The notes under the pieces are model-generated. The model saw only the letters and a program-made list of their open reading frames with translations. It did not search any database and was not told the DNA's origin. The translations under genes were made by a program, and so were the position numbers. Positions 1 through 6,601 of a stretch of DNA of 16,514 nt are shown one piece after another (position 1 is the stretch's first letter; each line of letters starts with the position of its first letter). Origin of the DNA: Acidobacteriota bacterium (GTDB lineage: Bacteria > Acidobacteriota > Blastocatellia > Pyrinomonadales > Pyrinomonadaceae). Location: contig JADYZI010000302.1 in NCBI GenBank assembly GCA_020853255.1, positions 1 through 16,514 of the forward strand, read 5' to 3'.

Positions 1-1502
1 TACTTGACCTGTTCAAGCAACGCGATGAGCCGCTGAAGTGCGAGTTGATCGACGAAAAGGTCAACGGGTCGGCGAGCGTTTATTACATTGATAATTCCCC
101 GTTCATTGATTTTTGCCTCGGCCCGCATGTTCCGCATACGGGTAAGTTAAAGGCTTTTAAGCTGCTGGCGCTTTCAGGTGCCTACTGGAAAGGCGATGCT
201 GACAATCAGCAGATGCAGCGCATTTACGGGACGGCCTTTGCTACCCAGGACGAACTGGATGCGTGGGTCAAGCAGCGTGAAGAGGCGGAAAAACGCGATC
301 ACCGAAAGCTTGGCAAACAGCTCGATCTTTTCTCGATCGACGATGATTACGGCCAGGGGCTGATACTGTGGCATCCGAAGGGCGGCATAATCCGCAACGA
401 GATGGAGCGGCTTTTGCGGGAAGAACTCGAGCGGCGAAACTACAGTTTTGTTTATACGCCGCACATTGCAAAGCGAGAGCTTTGGGTGACGAGCGGGCAC
501 GAGGGCAATTATTCGGATTCGATGTATGCGCCGACGAAGATCGAAGACGAGGAATACCGCCTCAAGCCGATGAACTGCCCGTTCCACATTGGCATCTACA
601 AATCCAGCCCTCGGTCTTACCGCGATCTGCCGCAGCGATATTCGGAAATGGGTACGGTCTATCGGGCGGAACTTTCAGGCACACTGCACGGCTTGATGCG
701 TGTGCGCGGTTTTACCGTGGATGACGCACACCTTTTTGTAAGGCCGGACCAGGTCCAGGCCGAGGTTTCGGACTGTCTCGATTTTGCTATAAAGGTGCTT
801 GAGATCTACGGCTTTGAGAAAGTAAAATTCGAGCTTTCGGTCCGCGGCGATGCGGAAAATAAGGGGTATCTTGGATCAAGCGAGCAATGGGAGAGCGCCG
901 AGGCCCAGCTTGCGACCGCACTGAAGGAACGCGATATCTCGTATGAAAGGATCGAAGGCGAGGCCGCGTTTTATGGGCCAAAGATCGATATCAAGATCGA
1001 AGATGCGATCGGCCGTATCTGGCAGCTTGGCACAATCCAGCTTGATTGGAATTTGCCGGAGCGATTTGAACTGGAATACACGGGCGAGGACAATCTCAAA
1101 CATCGTCCGCTGATGATACACCGGGCGCTGTTCGGCTCAGTCGAGCGGTTCTTTGGCGTACTGATCGAACATTACGCCGGAGCTTTCCCGCTTTGGCTGG
1201 CACCCGTGCAGGTTGCCGTACTGCCGATCACAGACCGTATCAACGAATTTGCGGAGGCGATCGCTCAAGAATTGAAGGATGCCGGTTTTCGAGTTGAGGC
1301 AAACCTGAGATCGGATAAGATCGGTGCGAAAATTCGCGACGCCCAACTGCAGAAAGTGCCTTATATGCTAATTCTTGGCGATAAGGAACTTGAAGAGAAA
1401 AAGGTTGCTGTTCGCGAACGAAAGCAAGGAGACATTGGCGCAATGTCTTTGGAAGAATTTAAAGAGATGATCACGCAGCAGAAGTTGCTGCGGGCGCTGT
1501 GA
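1..1502 (+). CDS. thrS: Threonyl-tRNA synthetase, 5' end outside window
   Basis: ThrRS charges tRNA-Thr with threonine in the cytoplasm. The reading frame is open from base 3 to the TGA at 1500-1502, so the start and the N-terminal TGS domain lie upstream. What is visible, in order: the second additional (editing) domain with [12 protein letters not shown]; the class II catalytic core with MNCPFH (zinc-binding Cys at 576-578), the motif 2 region with [15 protein letters not shown] (zinc-binding His at 729-731) and the motif 3 region with [14 protein letters not shown]; and the C-terminal anticodon-binding domain from about [10 protein letters not shown]. It heads the conserved order thrS-infC-rpmI-rplT, 92 bases before the proposed infC start. 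In-frame TTG or ATG codons inside the window are internal, because the editing domain is already under way at the edge. Family assignment is secure. Confidence 0.97.
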   Translation, partial: LDLFKQRDEPLKCELIDEKVNGSASVYYIDNSPFIDFCLGPHVPHTGKLKAFKLLALSGAYWKGDADNQQMQRIYGTAFATQDELDAWVKQREEAEKRDHRKLGKQLDLFSIDDDYGQGLILWHPKGGIIRNEMERLLREELERRNYSFVYTPHIAKRELWVTSGHEGNYSDSMYAPTKIEDEEYRLKPMNCPFHIGIYKSSPRSYRDLPQRYSEMGTVYRAELSGTLHGLMRVRGFTVDDAHLFVRPDQVQAEVSDCLDFAIKVLEIYGFEKVKFELSVRGDAENKGYLGSSEQWESAEAQLATALKERDISYERIEGEAAFYGPKIDIKIEDAIGRIWQLGTIQLDWNLPERFELEYTGEDNLKHRPLMIHRALFGSVERFFGVLIEHYAGAFPLWLAPVQVAVLPITDRINEFAEAIAQELKDAGFRVEANLRSDKIGAKIRDAQLQKVPYMLILGDKELEEKKVAVRERKQGDIGAMSLEEFKEMITQQKLLRAL

Positions 1503-1505
1503 TGT

Positions 1506-1529
1506 AGCGACATACTTTAGTTTGTCGTT
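1506..1529 (+). promoter_or_regulatory. Hairpin just after thrS stop
   Basis: A 7-bp stem (1506-1512 with 1523-1529, one G-U pair) closes a 10-base loop four bases after the thrS stop codon. No U-run follows, so it does not look like an intrinsic terminator. With the stronger hairpin at 1551-1572 it gives the thrS-infC spacer two stem-loops in a row. A role in processing or in the infC leader is inference. Confidence 0.3.
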
Positions 1530-1550
1530 GAGTCGGAATGATAGGAGCCT

Positions 1551-1572
1551 CCAACAAACTCAAGTTTGTTGG
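1551..1572 (+). promoter_or_regulatory. Perfect hairpin upstream of infC ribosome-binding site
   Basis: CCAACAAACT (1551-1560) and AGTTTGTTGG (1563-1572) are perfect reverse complements around a 2-base centre, so in RNA about 9 bp would close a 4-base loop. It lies 11 bases before the AGGAGGT ribosome-binding site of infC. CCTCC at 1548-1552 could instead pair with GGAGG at 1585-1589, and that pairing would compete with this stem for bases 1551-1552. A switch controlling infC translation is possible but unproven. Confidence 0.5.
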
Positions 1573-1594
1573 ACCATTTCAAGAGGAGGTAAAT

Positions 1595-2266
1595 ATCGCT
1601 AGAAGATTTGGTGGAAGGAATTTTCGGCCGCGACAGCGTGAACCGCTGCACCGGACGAACGAGAGGATCAGAGTTCCGTCGGTACGTGTGGTGACCGAGG
1701 ACGGAGAGACCTTTGGCGTTATGGACACACGCGACGCGGTCCAGAAAGCGCGTGAAATGGGTTTGGACCTCGTTGAGATCTCGCCGCAGGCAAAACCTCC
1801 GGTATGCAAGATCATCGATTATGGCAAGTTCCTTTACGAACAGAAGAAACGCCAGCACGAGGCCAAGAAAAAGCAGGTAAACGTGCAGGTAAAGGAGATA
1901 AAATTTCGCCCTGCAACGGACGACCATGACTATCAATATCGCATGGAACACGCCCGCGAATGGCTGGGCGAAGGCGATAAGGTAAGGGCGGCGATCGCAT
2001 TTCGCGGACGCGAAATGACGCACCGCGAACTTGGGGCAAAAATTTTGAAAAAGCTGACCGCGGACCTGGCTGATCTGGCGGATGTTGAGGTTTATCCAAA
2101 GATGGAGGGCTATCAGATGTTTACCATCTTTAATCCGAAGAAAGGTGCGGCTGAGATCAAGAAGGCGTCACCGGCACCTACTGAGGAAAAAAAGCCCGAA
2201 AAGGAAAAACGCGAGCAGAAGGCCCCGAAAGAGAAAGAAGTTATTAAGGAAGACGAGATCTTTTAA
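1595..2266 (+). CDS. infC: Translation initiation factor IF-3 (AUC start)
   Basis: IF3 binds the 30S subunit and checks start-codon and initiator-tRNA pairing. The N-terminal domain begins near [16 protein letters not shown] and contains [24 protein letters not shown] lysine-rich linker follows, then the C-terminal domain from about [10 protein letters not shown] to MFTIFNPKK, and a Lys/Glu-rich tail of about 40 residues. I place the start at ATC (1595-1597), giving 223 residues, because AGGAGGT (1584-1590) lies 4 bases upstream. The in-frame ATG at 1538 has no ribosome-binding site and would put that motif and a perfect hairpin inside the coding region. infC is known for AUU starts in enterobacteria, through which IF3 limits its own synthesis. 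The alternative is the ATG start, giving 242 residues. Identity is secure; the start is likely. Confidence 0.95.
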   Translation: MARRFGGRNFRPRQREPLHRTNERIRVPSVRVVTEDGETFGVMDTRDAVQKAREMGLDLVEISPQAKPPVCKIIDYGKFLYEQKKRQHEAKKKQVNVQVKEIKFRPATDDHDYQYRMEHAREWLGEGDKVRAAIAFRGREMTHRELGAKILKKLTADLADLADVEVYPKMEGYQMFTIFNPKKGAAEIKKASPAPTEEKKPEKEKREQKAPKEKEVIKEDEIF

Positions 2267-2287
2267 GTACGACAGCCCGTCGTACTT
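2265..2287 (+). promoter_or_regulatory. Hairpin in infC-rpmI junction
   Basis: A perfect 9-bp stem (2265-2273 with 2279-2287) with a 5-base loop overlaps the infC stop codon. One mismatch further out, two more A-T pairs could extend it. No U-run follows. It precedes the isolated purine-rich ribosome-binding motif at 2312-2319. It may be an L20-responsive element or an mRNA processing signal; the sequence alone does not decide. Confidence 0.4.
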
Positions 2288-2348
2288 TAAGCGAATAAAG
2301 CTATTTAAGATAAGGAGGGAGCAGGCCGACAGCTTGTTCTTACGAAAG

Positions 2349-2552
2349 ATGCCAAAACTAAAAACACACAAAGGCGCGGCAAAGCGTTTTCGCTCCACGT
2401 CGAGCGGTAAATTCAAACGCGGGCATTCACACGCGCGACATATATTGACCAAGAAAACGGCAAAGCGCAAACGCAACCTCGACATCGACGTATTGGTGTC
2501 AGAAGGCGACCAAAAGCGTGTGGAAAAGATGCTGCCGTACGGAAGAGATTAG
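2349..2552 (+). CDS. rpmI: 50S ribosomal protein L35
   Basis: L35 is a small basic protein of the large ribosomal subunit. The 67 residues begin [15 protein letters not shown] and include [17 protein letters not shown], typical of the family in length and content. I chose the ATG at 2349 because the family starts with MPK(L/M)KTH. The only strong ribosome-binding motif nearby, AAGGAGGG at 2312-2319, ends 29 bases upstream, too far for normal use. The in-frame TTG at 2334 would add five residues and still sit 14 bases from it. An RNA fold may bring site and start together, as expected for an operon controlled by L20, but that is inference. The gene follows infC by 82 bases and precedes rplT by 100 bases. 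Confidence 0.95.
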   Translation: MPKLKTHKGAAKRFRSTSSGKFKRGHSHARHILTKKTAKRKRNLDIDVLVSEGDQKRVEKMLPYGRD

Positions 2553-2561
2553 TGGATTTTC

Positions 2562-2634
2562 GATTTGCGATTGTCGATTTGCGATCTTAGGACTGACTCT
2601 TGATTCGCAAATCGCAAATTGAAATTCGCAAATC
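2562..2634 (+). repeat. Palindromic repeat between rpmI and rplT
   Basis: The arms 2562-2585 and 2611-2634 are reverse complements at 21 of 24 positions, around a 25-base loop. Each arm is itself built from repeated GATTTGCGA-type words (2562-2570, 2576-2584; complements at 2605-2619 and 2626-2634). The stem ends 6 bases before AAGGAG, the ribosome-binding site of rplT. It resembles the other word-like palindromes in this window and was probably acquired as a repeat, not evolved as an operon-specific regulator. Confidence 0.7.
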
Positions 2635-2652
2635 ACGACGAAGGAGTGAATC

Positions 2653-3027
2653 ATGCCTAGAGCAAAACGTGGTAACAAGCGCACCGAGAAGCGCAAAAAG
2701 ATATTAGCCTTAGCAAAAGGCTATCGTGGAACAAAGTCGAAACTATATCGTTCGGCTAAGGAATCGGTTGAACGCGGCCTTAATTTCGCCTACACCGGCC
2801 GTAAACTGAAAAAACGTGATTTTCGAAAACTATGGATCGTCCGCATAAACGCGGCCTGCCGTTTGAACGACATTAAGTATTCACAGTTCATCCACGGCCT
2901 GAACCTCGCCGAGATCGAACTCGACCGTAAGGTACTGGCCGACATGGCCGTTAAGGCTCCTGAGTCTTTTTCGGCTGTTGTTGGGCAAGCGAAGGATGCA
3001 TTAGGCAAGCAGCAGGCTGTTGCGTAG
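2653..3027 (+). CDS. rplT: 50S ribosomal protein L20
   Basis: L20 is an early 23S rRNA-binding assembly protein and, in the species studied, the autogenous repressor of rpmI-rplT or of infC-rpmI-rplT. The 124-residue protein begins [18 protein letters not shown] and contains [40 protein letters not shown] and [18 protein letters not shown], all family hallmarks. The start is clear: AAGGAG (2641-2646) lies 6 bases before the ATG. It is the last gene of the operon; a weak stem and a run of six T follow its stop codon. Length is slightly above the usual 117-120 residues because of a short Ala/Gln-rich tail. Confidence 0.97.
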   Translation: MPRAKRGNKRTEKRKKILALAKGYRGTKSKLYRSAKESVERGLNFAYTGRKLKKRDFRKLWIVRINAACRLNDIKYSQFIHGLNLAEIELDRKVLADMAVKAPESFSAVVGQAKDALGKQQAVA

Positions 3028-3040
3028 TGTGCCCTTTTTT
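3004..3040 (+). terminator. Possible terminator of the rplT operon
   Basis: GGCA (3004-3007) can pair with TGCC (3030-3033) around an inner stem GCAGCA/TGTTGC with one G-U pair and a 3-base loop. T6 at 3035-3040 follows. The stem overlaps the end of rplT. It is weak and interrupted, but it is the only terminator-like arrangement after the operon. Confidence 0.35.
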
Positions 3041-3054
3041 GGCGCGCGACTAAT

Positions 3055-3507
3055 ATGCCAAAATACCAAAAGAAGGGAGAGCGATTCCTCCGGGCCGCTT
3101 CTCCCCTCATTGTATTATTAGGTTTGAATGCGCCGGCGATGGCAGACTGCCAAGTTCCGGAGGCCGGAGAGTTTTTTCGCATTCTTGCGAGAGTAAGTGT
3201 TAATGCTTACTTCTCAGGTGCATTTCTCGGCGGATCGATCGTGCTATTTCTGGTTAGTGCCATCTATTATCTCTTTCGTACCCAAAGCTTCCTGATTCCA
3301 ATACTCACGGGAATCCTTTTAGCGCTTATTGCCGGAGTATTTTTCGTCCTCGACTTATTATTTGGTGCTGAATGCAGTATTGCCTTTGGGTCGAACGGCC
3401 CTTTGCCTAATGCGTTAGTACTCGCGATCACGACTCTCATAGCCGGTGTTCACTTCAAAATGGGTTCCCAAATGCGGCGCCGCCGCTTTCCTTCGTCGTC
3501 AGGCTGA
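3055..3507 (+). CDS. Small membrane protein of unknown function
   Basis: I do not recognise this 150-residue protein. It has a basic start and then a hydrophobic stretch ending AMA-DC at about residues 29-32, which fits a cleaved signal peptide. About three further hydrophobic segments follow, near residues 52-74, 80-101 and 118-134, and a basic tail (QMRRRRF). The ATG at 3055 has no clear ribosome-binding site and lies 15 bases after the T-run downstream of rplT. It may be read through from that operon or have its own promoter. Its 3' end overlaps the 3' end of the convergent kbl gene by 9 bases. It could be a general inner-membrane protein; no catalytic motif is visible. Confidence 0.7.
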   Translation: MPKYQKKGERFLRAASPLIVLLGLNAPAMADCQVPEAGEFFRILARVSVNAYFSGAFLGGSIVLFLVSAIYYLFRTQSFLIPILTGILLALIAGVFFVLDLLFGAECSIAFGSNGPLPNALVLAITTLIAGVHFKMGSQMRRRRFPSSSG

Positions 3508-4698
3508 AATACCTCTCTCGATCCCTAGCTCTTTCTTCGCCTCCGCAAATTTCTCAATCGCAAAATCTAAATCATCTTTCGAATGAGCGGCGGAAACCTG
3601 CGTTCTGATCCTCGCCTTGCCTTTCGGTACGACCGGGAACGAGAACGGAATGACGTATACGCCCTTCGCCAGTAATGCTTCCGCCATCTTCACGGCCGGC
3701 TGGGCCTCGCCGAACATTACGGGAACGATCGGGTGTTCACCGGGGAGGACTTCGAGGCCGACGCCGGCGATCTTTTCGCGGAAATAGCGGGTATTTTCCA
3801 TCAGCTTGTCGCGGAGTTCGGTCGATCGCGTGAGCAGGTCGATCGCGGCGATGGAAGCAGCGACGATCGGCGGTGCGACCGAATTTGAGAAAAGATACGG
3901 CCGCGAACGTTGTCTTAACAACTCGATCATCTCCTTTTTGCCGCTTGTATATCCGCCGCTGGCTCCGCCTAACGCTTTGCCGAGCGTGCCGGTGATGATA
4001 TCGACGCGATCCATAACGTTGTGGTGTTCGTGAACACCGCGGCCGGTCTTGCCCATAAAACCGACAGCGTGCGAATCATCAACCATTACGAGAGCATCGT
4101 GCTTTTCCGCCAGGTCGCAGATCTCCGGCAGCTTGGCGATGTAACCGTCCATCGAGAAAACGCCGTCGGTCGCGATCATCTTGAATCTTGCAGACTTCGC
4201 TTCTTCCAGCTTCGCCTCAAGATCGACCATGTCGCTGTTCTTGTACCGGAACCGCTGGGCCTTGCACAACCGCACGCCGTCGATAATGCTGGCGTGATTG
4301 AGCTCGTCCGAAATAACCGCGTCTTCTTCGCTCAACAGCGTTTCAAACAACCCGCCGTTCGCGTCAAAACAGCTCGTATAAAGTATCGTGTCCTCGGTGC
4401 CGAGAAACTCGCTGATCTTCCGCTCAAGCTCTTTGTGAATCGCCTGCGTCCCGCAAATAAACCGCACCGACGACAGGCCGTAGCCCCATTCGTCCAAAGA
4501 TTTCCGCGCCGCCTCAACTATCGCCGGATGATCGCTCAACCCGAGATAGTTATTCGCGCACATGTTCAGAACTTCCCGCCCGCCAACATCGATCCGCGCA
4601 TCCTGCGGGCCGTCGATCACACGTTCGGATTTGTAAAGACCGGCTTCGCGGATTTCGTTGAGCGTGTTTTCTAAATGCTGTTTGATTTTTGAATACAT
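3499..4698 (-). CDS. kbl: Glycine C-acetyltransferase (2-amino-3-ketobutyrate CoA ligase)
   Basis: Kbl is a PLP enzyme that cleaves 2-amino-3-ketobutyrate with CoA into glycine and acetyl-CoA, the second step of threonine breakdown after Tdh. The 399-residue product matches the usual length of about 398. The fold-type I alpha-oxoamine synthase signature is intact: [12 protein letters not shown] near residue 135, the PLP aspartate in [10 protein letters not shown] (Asp207, His210), and [10 protein letters not shown] with the Schiff-base lysine at about 241. The ATG at 4698 has no ribosome-binding site. It starts 6 bases after the stop codon of the PIN-toxin gene, so it probably depends on transcription and perhaps translation from that gene. 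tdh lies about 1.9 kb upstream on the same strand. A second, truncated kbl start is at 5326-5553. Confidence 0.96.
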   Translation of the reverse strand: MYSKIKQHLENTLNEIREAGLYKSERVIDGPQDARIDVGGREVLNMCANNYLGLSDHPAIVEAARKSLDEWGYGLSSVRFICGTQAIHKELERKISEFLGTEDTILYTSCFDANGGLFETLLSEEDAVISDELNHASIIDGVRLCKAQRFRYKNSDMVDLEAKLEEAKSARFKMIATDGVFSMDGYIAKLPEICDLAEKHDALVMVDDSHAVGFMGKTGRGVHEHHNVMDRVDIITGTLGKALGGASGGYTSGKKEMIELLRQRSRPYLFSNSVAPPIVAASIAAIDLLTRSTELRDKLMENTRYFREKIAGVGLEVLPGEHPIVPVMFGEAQPAVKMAEALLAKGVYVIPFSFPVVPKGKARIRTQVSAAHSKDDLDFAIEKFAEAKKELGIERGISA

Positions 4699-4704
4699 AA
4701 ATGG

Positions 4705-5109
4705 TTAGTCAGACTCGATTTTAAACGCCTCAATATTGATCAGATTCACAGAAGGATCCACCTTCTCAAAGTCGGCTTGATTATTAGTTATCAAGACGGC
4801 GCCAAGATTTTGGGCAGTTGCTAAAATGACGGCGTCTGGAAGTTTGATCTTTTTGGCGGGATTCTTGCGATAGGTTATCGACTGTTGAGCAATTAAATTA
4901 TCGAGGTCAACTATTTCAAGATTCTTAAATATCTCATCAGCAATTTCCTTTTCTACCGCGTTCGGAAATTCATAGGAATATACCTCGATGAAAGAGATTA
5001 TCGACACGAAATACTTATCATGTTCGGACAATAACCTTTCGGCGTCGATGATTCGCTTTGTGGCGTAAATGATCGCATTGCTGTCCAACAGCGCTCTAGT
5101 CCCATTCAT
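4705..5109 (-). CDS. PIN-domain (VapC-like) toxin
   Basis: The 134-residue protein has the features of a PIN-domain ribonuclease, the toxin of many type II toxin-antitoxin pairs, which cuts structured RNA with metal-bound acidic residues. Asp9 lies in LLDSNAIIY, Glu42 in SFIEVYSYEF, Asp92 in KLPDAVILATA, and TNNQADF with Asp113 closes the set, so the active site looks intact. The ATG lies inside the end of the upstream antitoxin gene (14-base overlap), typical of coupled translation. The stop codon is 6 bases before kbl. A cellular target cannot be inferred from sequence. Other members of the PIN superfamily act in rRNA processing, but length and partner favour a toxin. Confidence 0.87.
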   Translation of the reverse strand: MNGTRALLDSNAIIYATKRIIDAERLLSEHDKYFVSIISFIEVYSYEFPNAVEKEIADEIFKNLEIVDLDNLIAQQSITYRKNPAKKIKLPDAVILATAQNLGAVLITNNQADFEKVDPSVNLINIEAFKIESD

Positions 5110-5347
5110 CTCTCAGTTTTCGCTGCCATTCCACGGGGTCGTCGATCTCTCTGAAGATATTCAATTCCTGCGCTTTCTTGAACGCCGCAATCAGTTTATC
5201 TTTCTTTTGGTTTGAACTTAACTCAGGAGCGTCGATAGGTTCTTCGTCCAAGATGGTAACCAGCGCCCGACGGCTCTTCGACAACTTCACCTCACCCAAA
5301 AGCCGAACGGCCCCGGTAGATTCAATTACTGCTTCAACAGTTTGCAT
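5096..5347 (-). CDS. DUF104/AF2212-like antitoxin
   Basis: The 83-residue protein begins MQTVEAVIESTGAVRLLGEV, the short beta-rich pattern of AF2212-like (DUF104) antitoxins (usually M-x-T-I-E-A-x-Y-E-N-G-x-x-x-P-L). An acidic, Lys-rich helical C-terminus follows that would wrap the toxin. I chose the ATG at 5347. The frame is open up to 5416, but the extra 23 residues would overlap the kbl remnant in another frame and break the family pattern. Its end overlaps the PIN toxin by 14 bases, and its start overlaps the end of the kbl remnant frame by 22 bases. Proteins of this type are normally made with, and neutralise, the adjacent PIN toxin. Family assignment is by pattern only. Confidence 0.72.
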   Translation of the reverse strand: MQTVEAVIESTGAVRLLGEVKLSKSRRALVTILDEEPIDAPELSSNQKKDKLIAAFKKAQELNIFREIDDPVEWQRKLRDEWD

Positions 5348-5553
5348 AACATTCGTAATTCTATCACGATAACGACCGCCGAATAATCGCTCAACCCAAG
5401 ATAGTTGTTGGCGCACATGTTCAGAACCTTCCTCCCGTCAACATCAATCCGCGCATCCTCCGGACCGTCGATCAGGCGCCCAGACTTGTAAAGACCCACA
5501 TCGCGGATGTCGTTAATGGTTGATTCAAGATATTGTTTGAAGTTGGTGTACAT
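5326..5553 (-). pseudogene. 5' remnant of a second kbl gene
   Basis: The frame begins MYTNFKQYLES and, over its first 61 codons, matches the start of the intact Kbl at 44 of 61 positions, including the exact stretch [14 protein letters not shown]. After about base 5370 the similarity stops abruptly and 14 unrelated residues follow before a stop. It is therefore only the first seventh of a Kbl, with no PLP-binding part. At about 72% identity it is not a recent copy of the neighbouring kbl; it is a diverged paralogue or the original gene displaced by incoming DNA. Its frame runs into the antitoxin gene, and no antitoxin promoter is obvious outside it. A short functional leader peptide is a less likely alternative. 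Confidence 0.85.
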
Positions 5554-5583
5554 AATTTCTTCAACCCGCCTATTACGTCCTCA

Positions 5584-6000
5584 CTAGTCGAGCATGCTCA
5601 TGATCGAGCGCCCAGCCATGGCAATCGCGAATAGTAGGGACATCAGCACAAGGAGGATCCAGACCAAACGGTAATTTGGCCGTCCTGAAATAACCTGCCA
5701 AAGACCGGTTATCGAAACCGAAAGGCCAAACGCCCCTATCAAGCCGGAGAGCCCAAAAATAAAGATCTTTGTTTCGCCCCCAGGGGTGAATCTGGTAGGT
5801 CCAGATGGGTCTGCAAGAACCGAGATCATCCATATGAGTAGTCGTGCGCCCGCGAACATTAATATGGAGCCGCAAGCAACGATGATGAGAGATAAGAGTC
5901 GAAACTCGTTTTTCGTCCATATTGGGCGCCTGCACCTCGGACATCTCGACAATTGCTCGGGCGACCTAAAACCACACTTTTGATTATTGCAGATCTTCAA
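5584..6000 (-). CDS. Zinc-ribbon membrane protein of unknown function
   Basis: This 138-residue protein has an N-terminal four-cysteine zinc ribbon (KICNNQKCG at 2-10 and SRCPRCRRP at 18-26). About three membrane helices follow, near residues 34-62, 78-103 and 110-130. The start is a TTG at 6000, with no ATG that would keep the zinc ribbon and no clear ribbosome-binding site. It lies 17 bases after the stop of the lipoprotein gene and 30 bases before the kbl remnant, all on the minus strand, so it probably belongs to the same transcript. Zinc-ribbon plus transmembrane proteins are common and poorly characterised; no enzymatic role is visible. Confidence 0.75.
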   Translation of the reverse strand: MKICNNQKCGFRSPEQLSRCPRCRRPIWTKNEFRLLSLIIVACGSILMFAGARLLIWMISVLADPSGPTRFTPGGETKIFIFGLSGLIGAFGLSVSITGLWQVISGRPNYRLVWILLVLMSLLFAIAMAGRSIMSMLD

Positions 6001-6016
6001 TGCACTTAAACAAAAG

Positions 6017-6349
6017 TTAGTTCCTAGTGTATCTTATGCCACTCAGAACCATAACGTTTCCTGATGGCGGCTGGTCGATCTTCCAGGTGTTGCTGATTCC
6101 AAAAAGCGAGATAGTCAGCGTCTTGGCCGATTCGTCGATCTCGGCCCCGCCGCCGGTTACTTCCTTGCCGCCTAATTTGAAATCGGCTTTACCGTCAGGG
6201 TGCATCGATATCGTAGAGCCATCGCTGCCGGCCCAGCTTCCCTGATAGGACTGCGGTACAGGCTTGCCGCCGCCACAAGCCATTGCGATCGCCAGCACCA
6301 ACGACAAGGCAAGCAGACCCGATACTTGATTTTTCTGTCTTTTATTCAT
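6017..6349 (-). CDS. Small predicted lipoprotein
   Basis: The 110-residue product starts MNKRQKNQVSG, has a hydrophobic stretch LLALSLVLAIAMA and then Cys25-GGG. This fits a lipoprotein signal peptide, although the residue at -3 is Ala where Leu is usual. The mature part is a small beta-rich domain (SWAGSDGSTISMHPDGKADFKLGG...) like those that read 'template plus threshold' in outer-membrane lipoproteins. GAGGAG ends 8 bases before the ATG, a good ribosome-binding site. It lies between the zinc-ribbon gene and the small interrupted ORF after tdh. Function is unknown. Confidence 0.78.
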   Translation of the reverse strand: MNKRQKNQVSGLLALSLVLAIAMACGGGKPVPQSYQGSWAGSDGSTISMHPDGKADFKLGGKEVTGGGAEIDESAKTLTISLFGISNTWKIDQPPSGNVMVLSGIRYTRN

Positions 6350-6367
6350 TGAAGATGCTCCTCTTCG

Positions 6368-6601
6368 TCAAATAGTCTCAAAATCCAGAACAACCTGGAT
6401 CGTCCCTGAAAGCGGCTGTCCAAAATCATTCCCAAACCATTCATTCAAATCGGTTGCCGCCGCAGTTGGAAAGTCGCGAACTTCCATTCGAGCCCATGTC
6501 TAATCCCATTCCTCTCTGACTATCTCTACGTCATCCGTCATCCCATATAGCTCGTTCATACGATCCAAGAACCCAGCCGCTATCGCTCCCGGTTCTGACA
6601 T
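6368..6601 (-). pseudogene. Small ORF coupled to tdh, split by in-frame TAG
   Basis: The tdh stop overlaps an ATG as ATGTAATG, so reinitiation would read a 33-residue peptide ([15 protein letters not shown]... ending VEIVREEWD) to a TAG at 6500-6502. The same frame then stays open without a break for a further 43 codons (TWARMEVRDFPTAAATD... to VVLDFETI) and ends at TGA 6368-6370. An ATG at 6487 could start the second half on its own, but it has no ribosome-binding site. The even composition on both sides of the TAG suggests one gene of about 77 codons with a nonsense change. Two short peptides, or readthrough, are alternatives. I do not recognise the protein. Confidence 0.45.

Noticed and set aside
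1551..1572. Intrinsic terminator of thrS
   Set aside because: The hairpin is perfect but is A/T-rich and has no U-run after it; the downstream genes are the usual partners of thrS.
4021..4674. Open frame of 217 codons on the + strand opposite kbl
   Set aside because: Antisense to an intact Kbl; no ribosome-binding site and no recognisable motif.
5348..5416. Longer antitoxin start (23 extra residues)
   Set aside because: The extra stretch is the kbl remnant read in another frame; the DUF104-like pattern begins exactly at the ATG at 5347.
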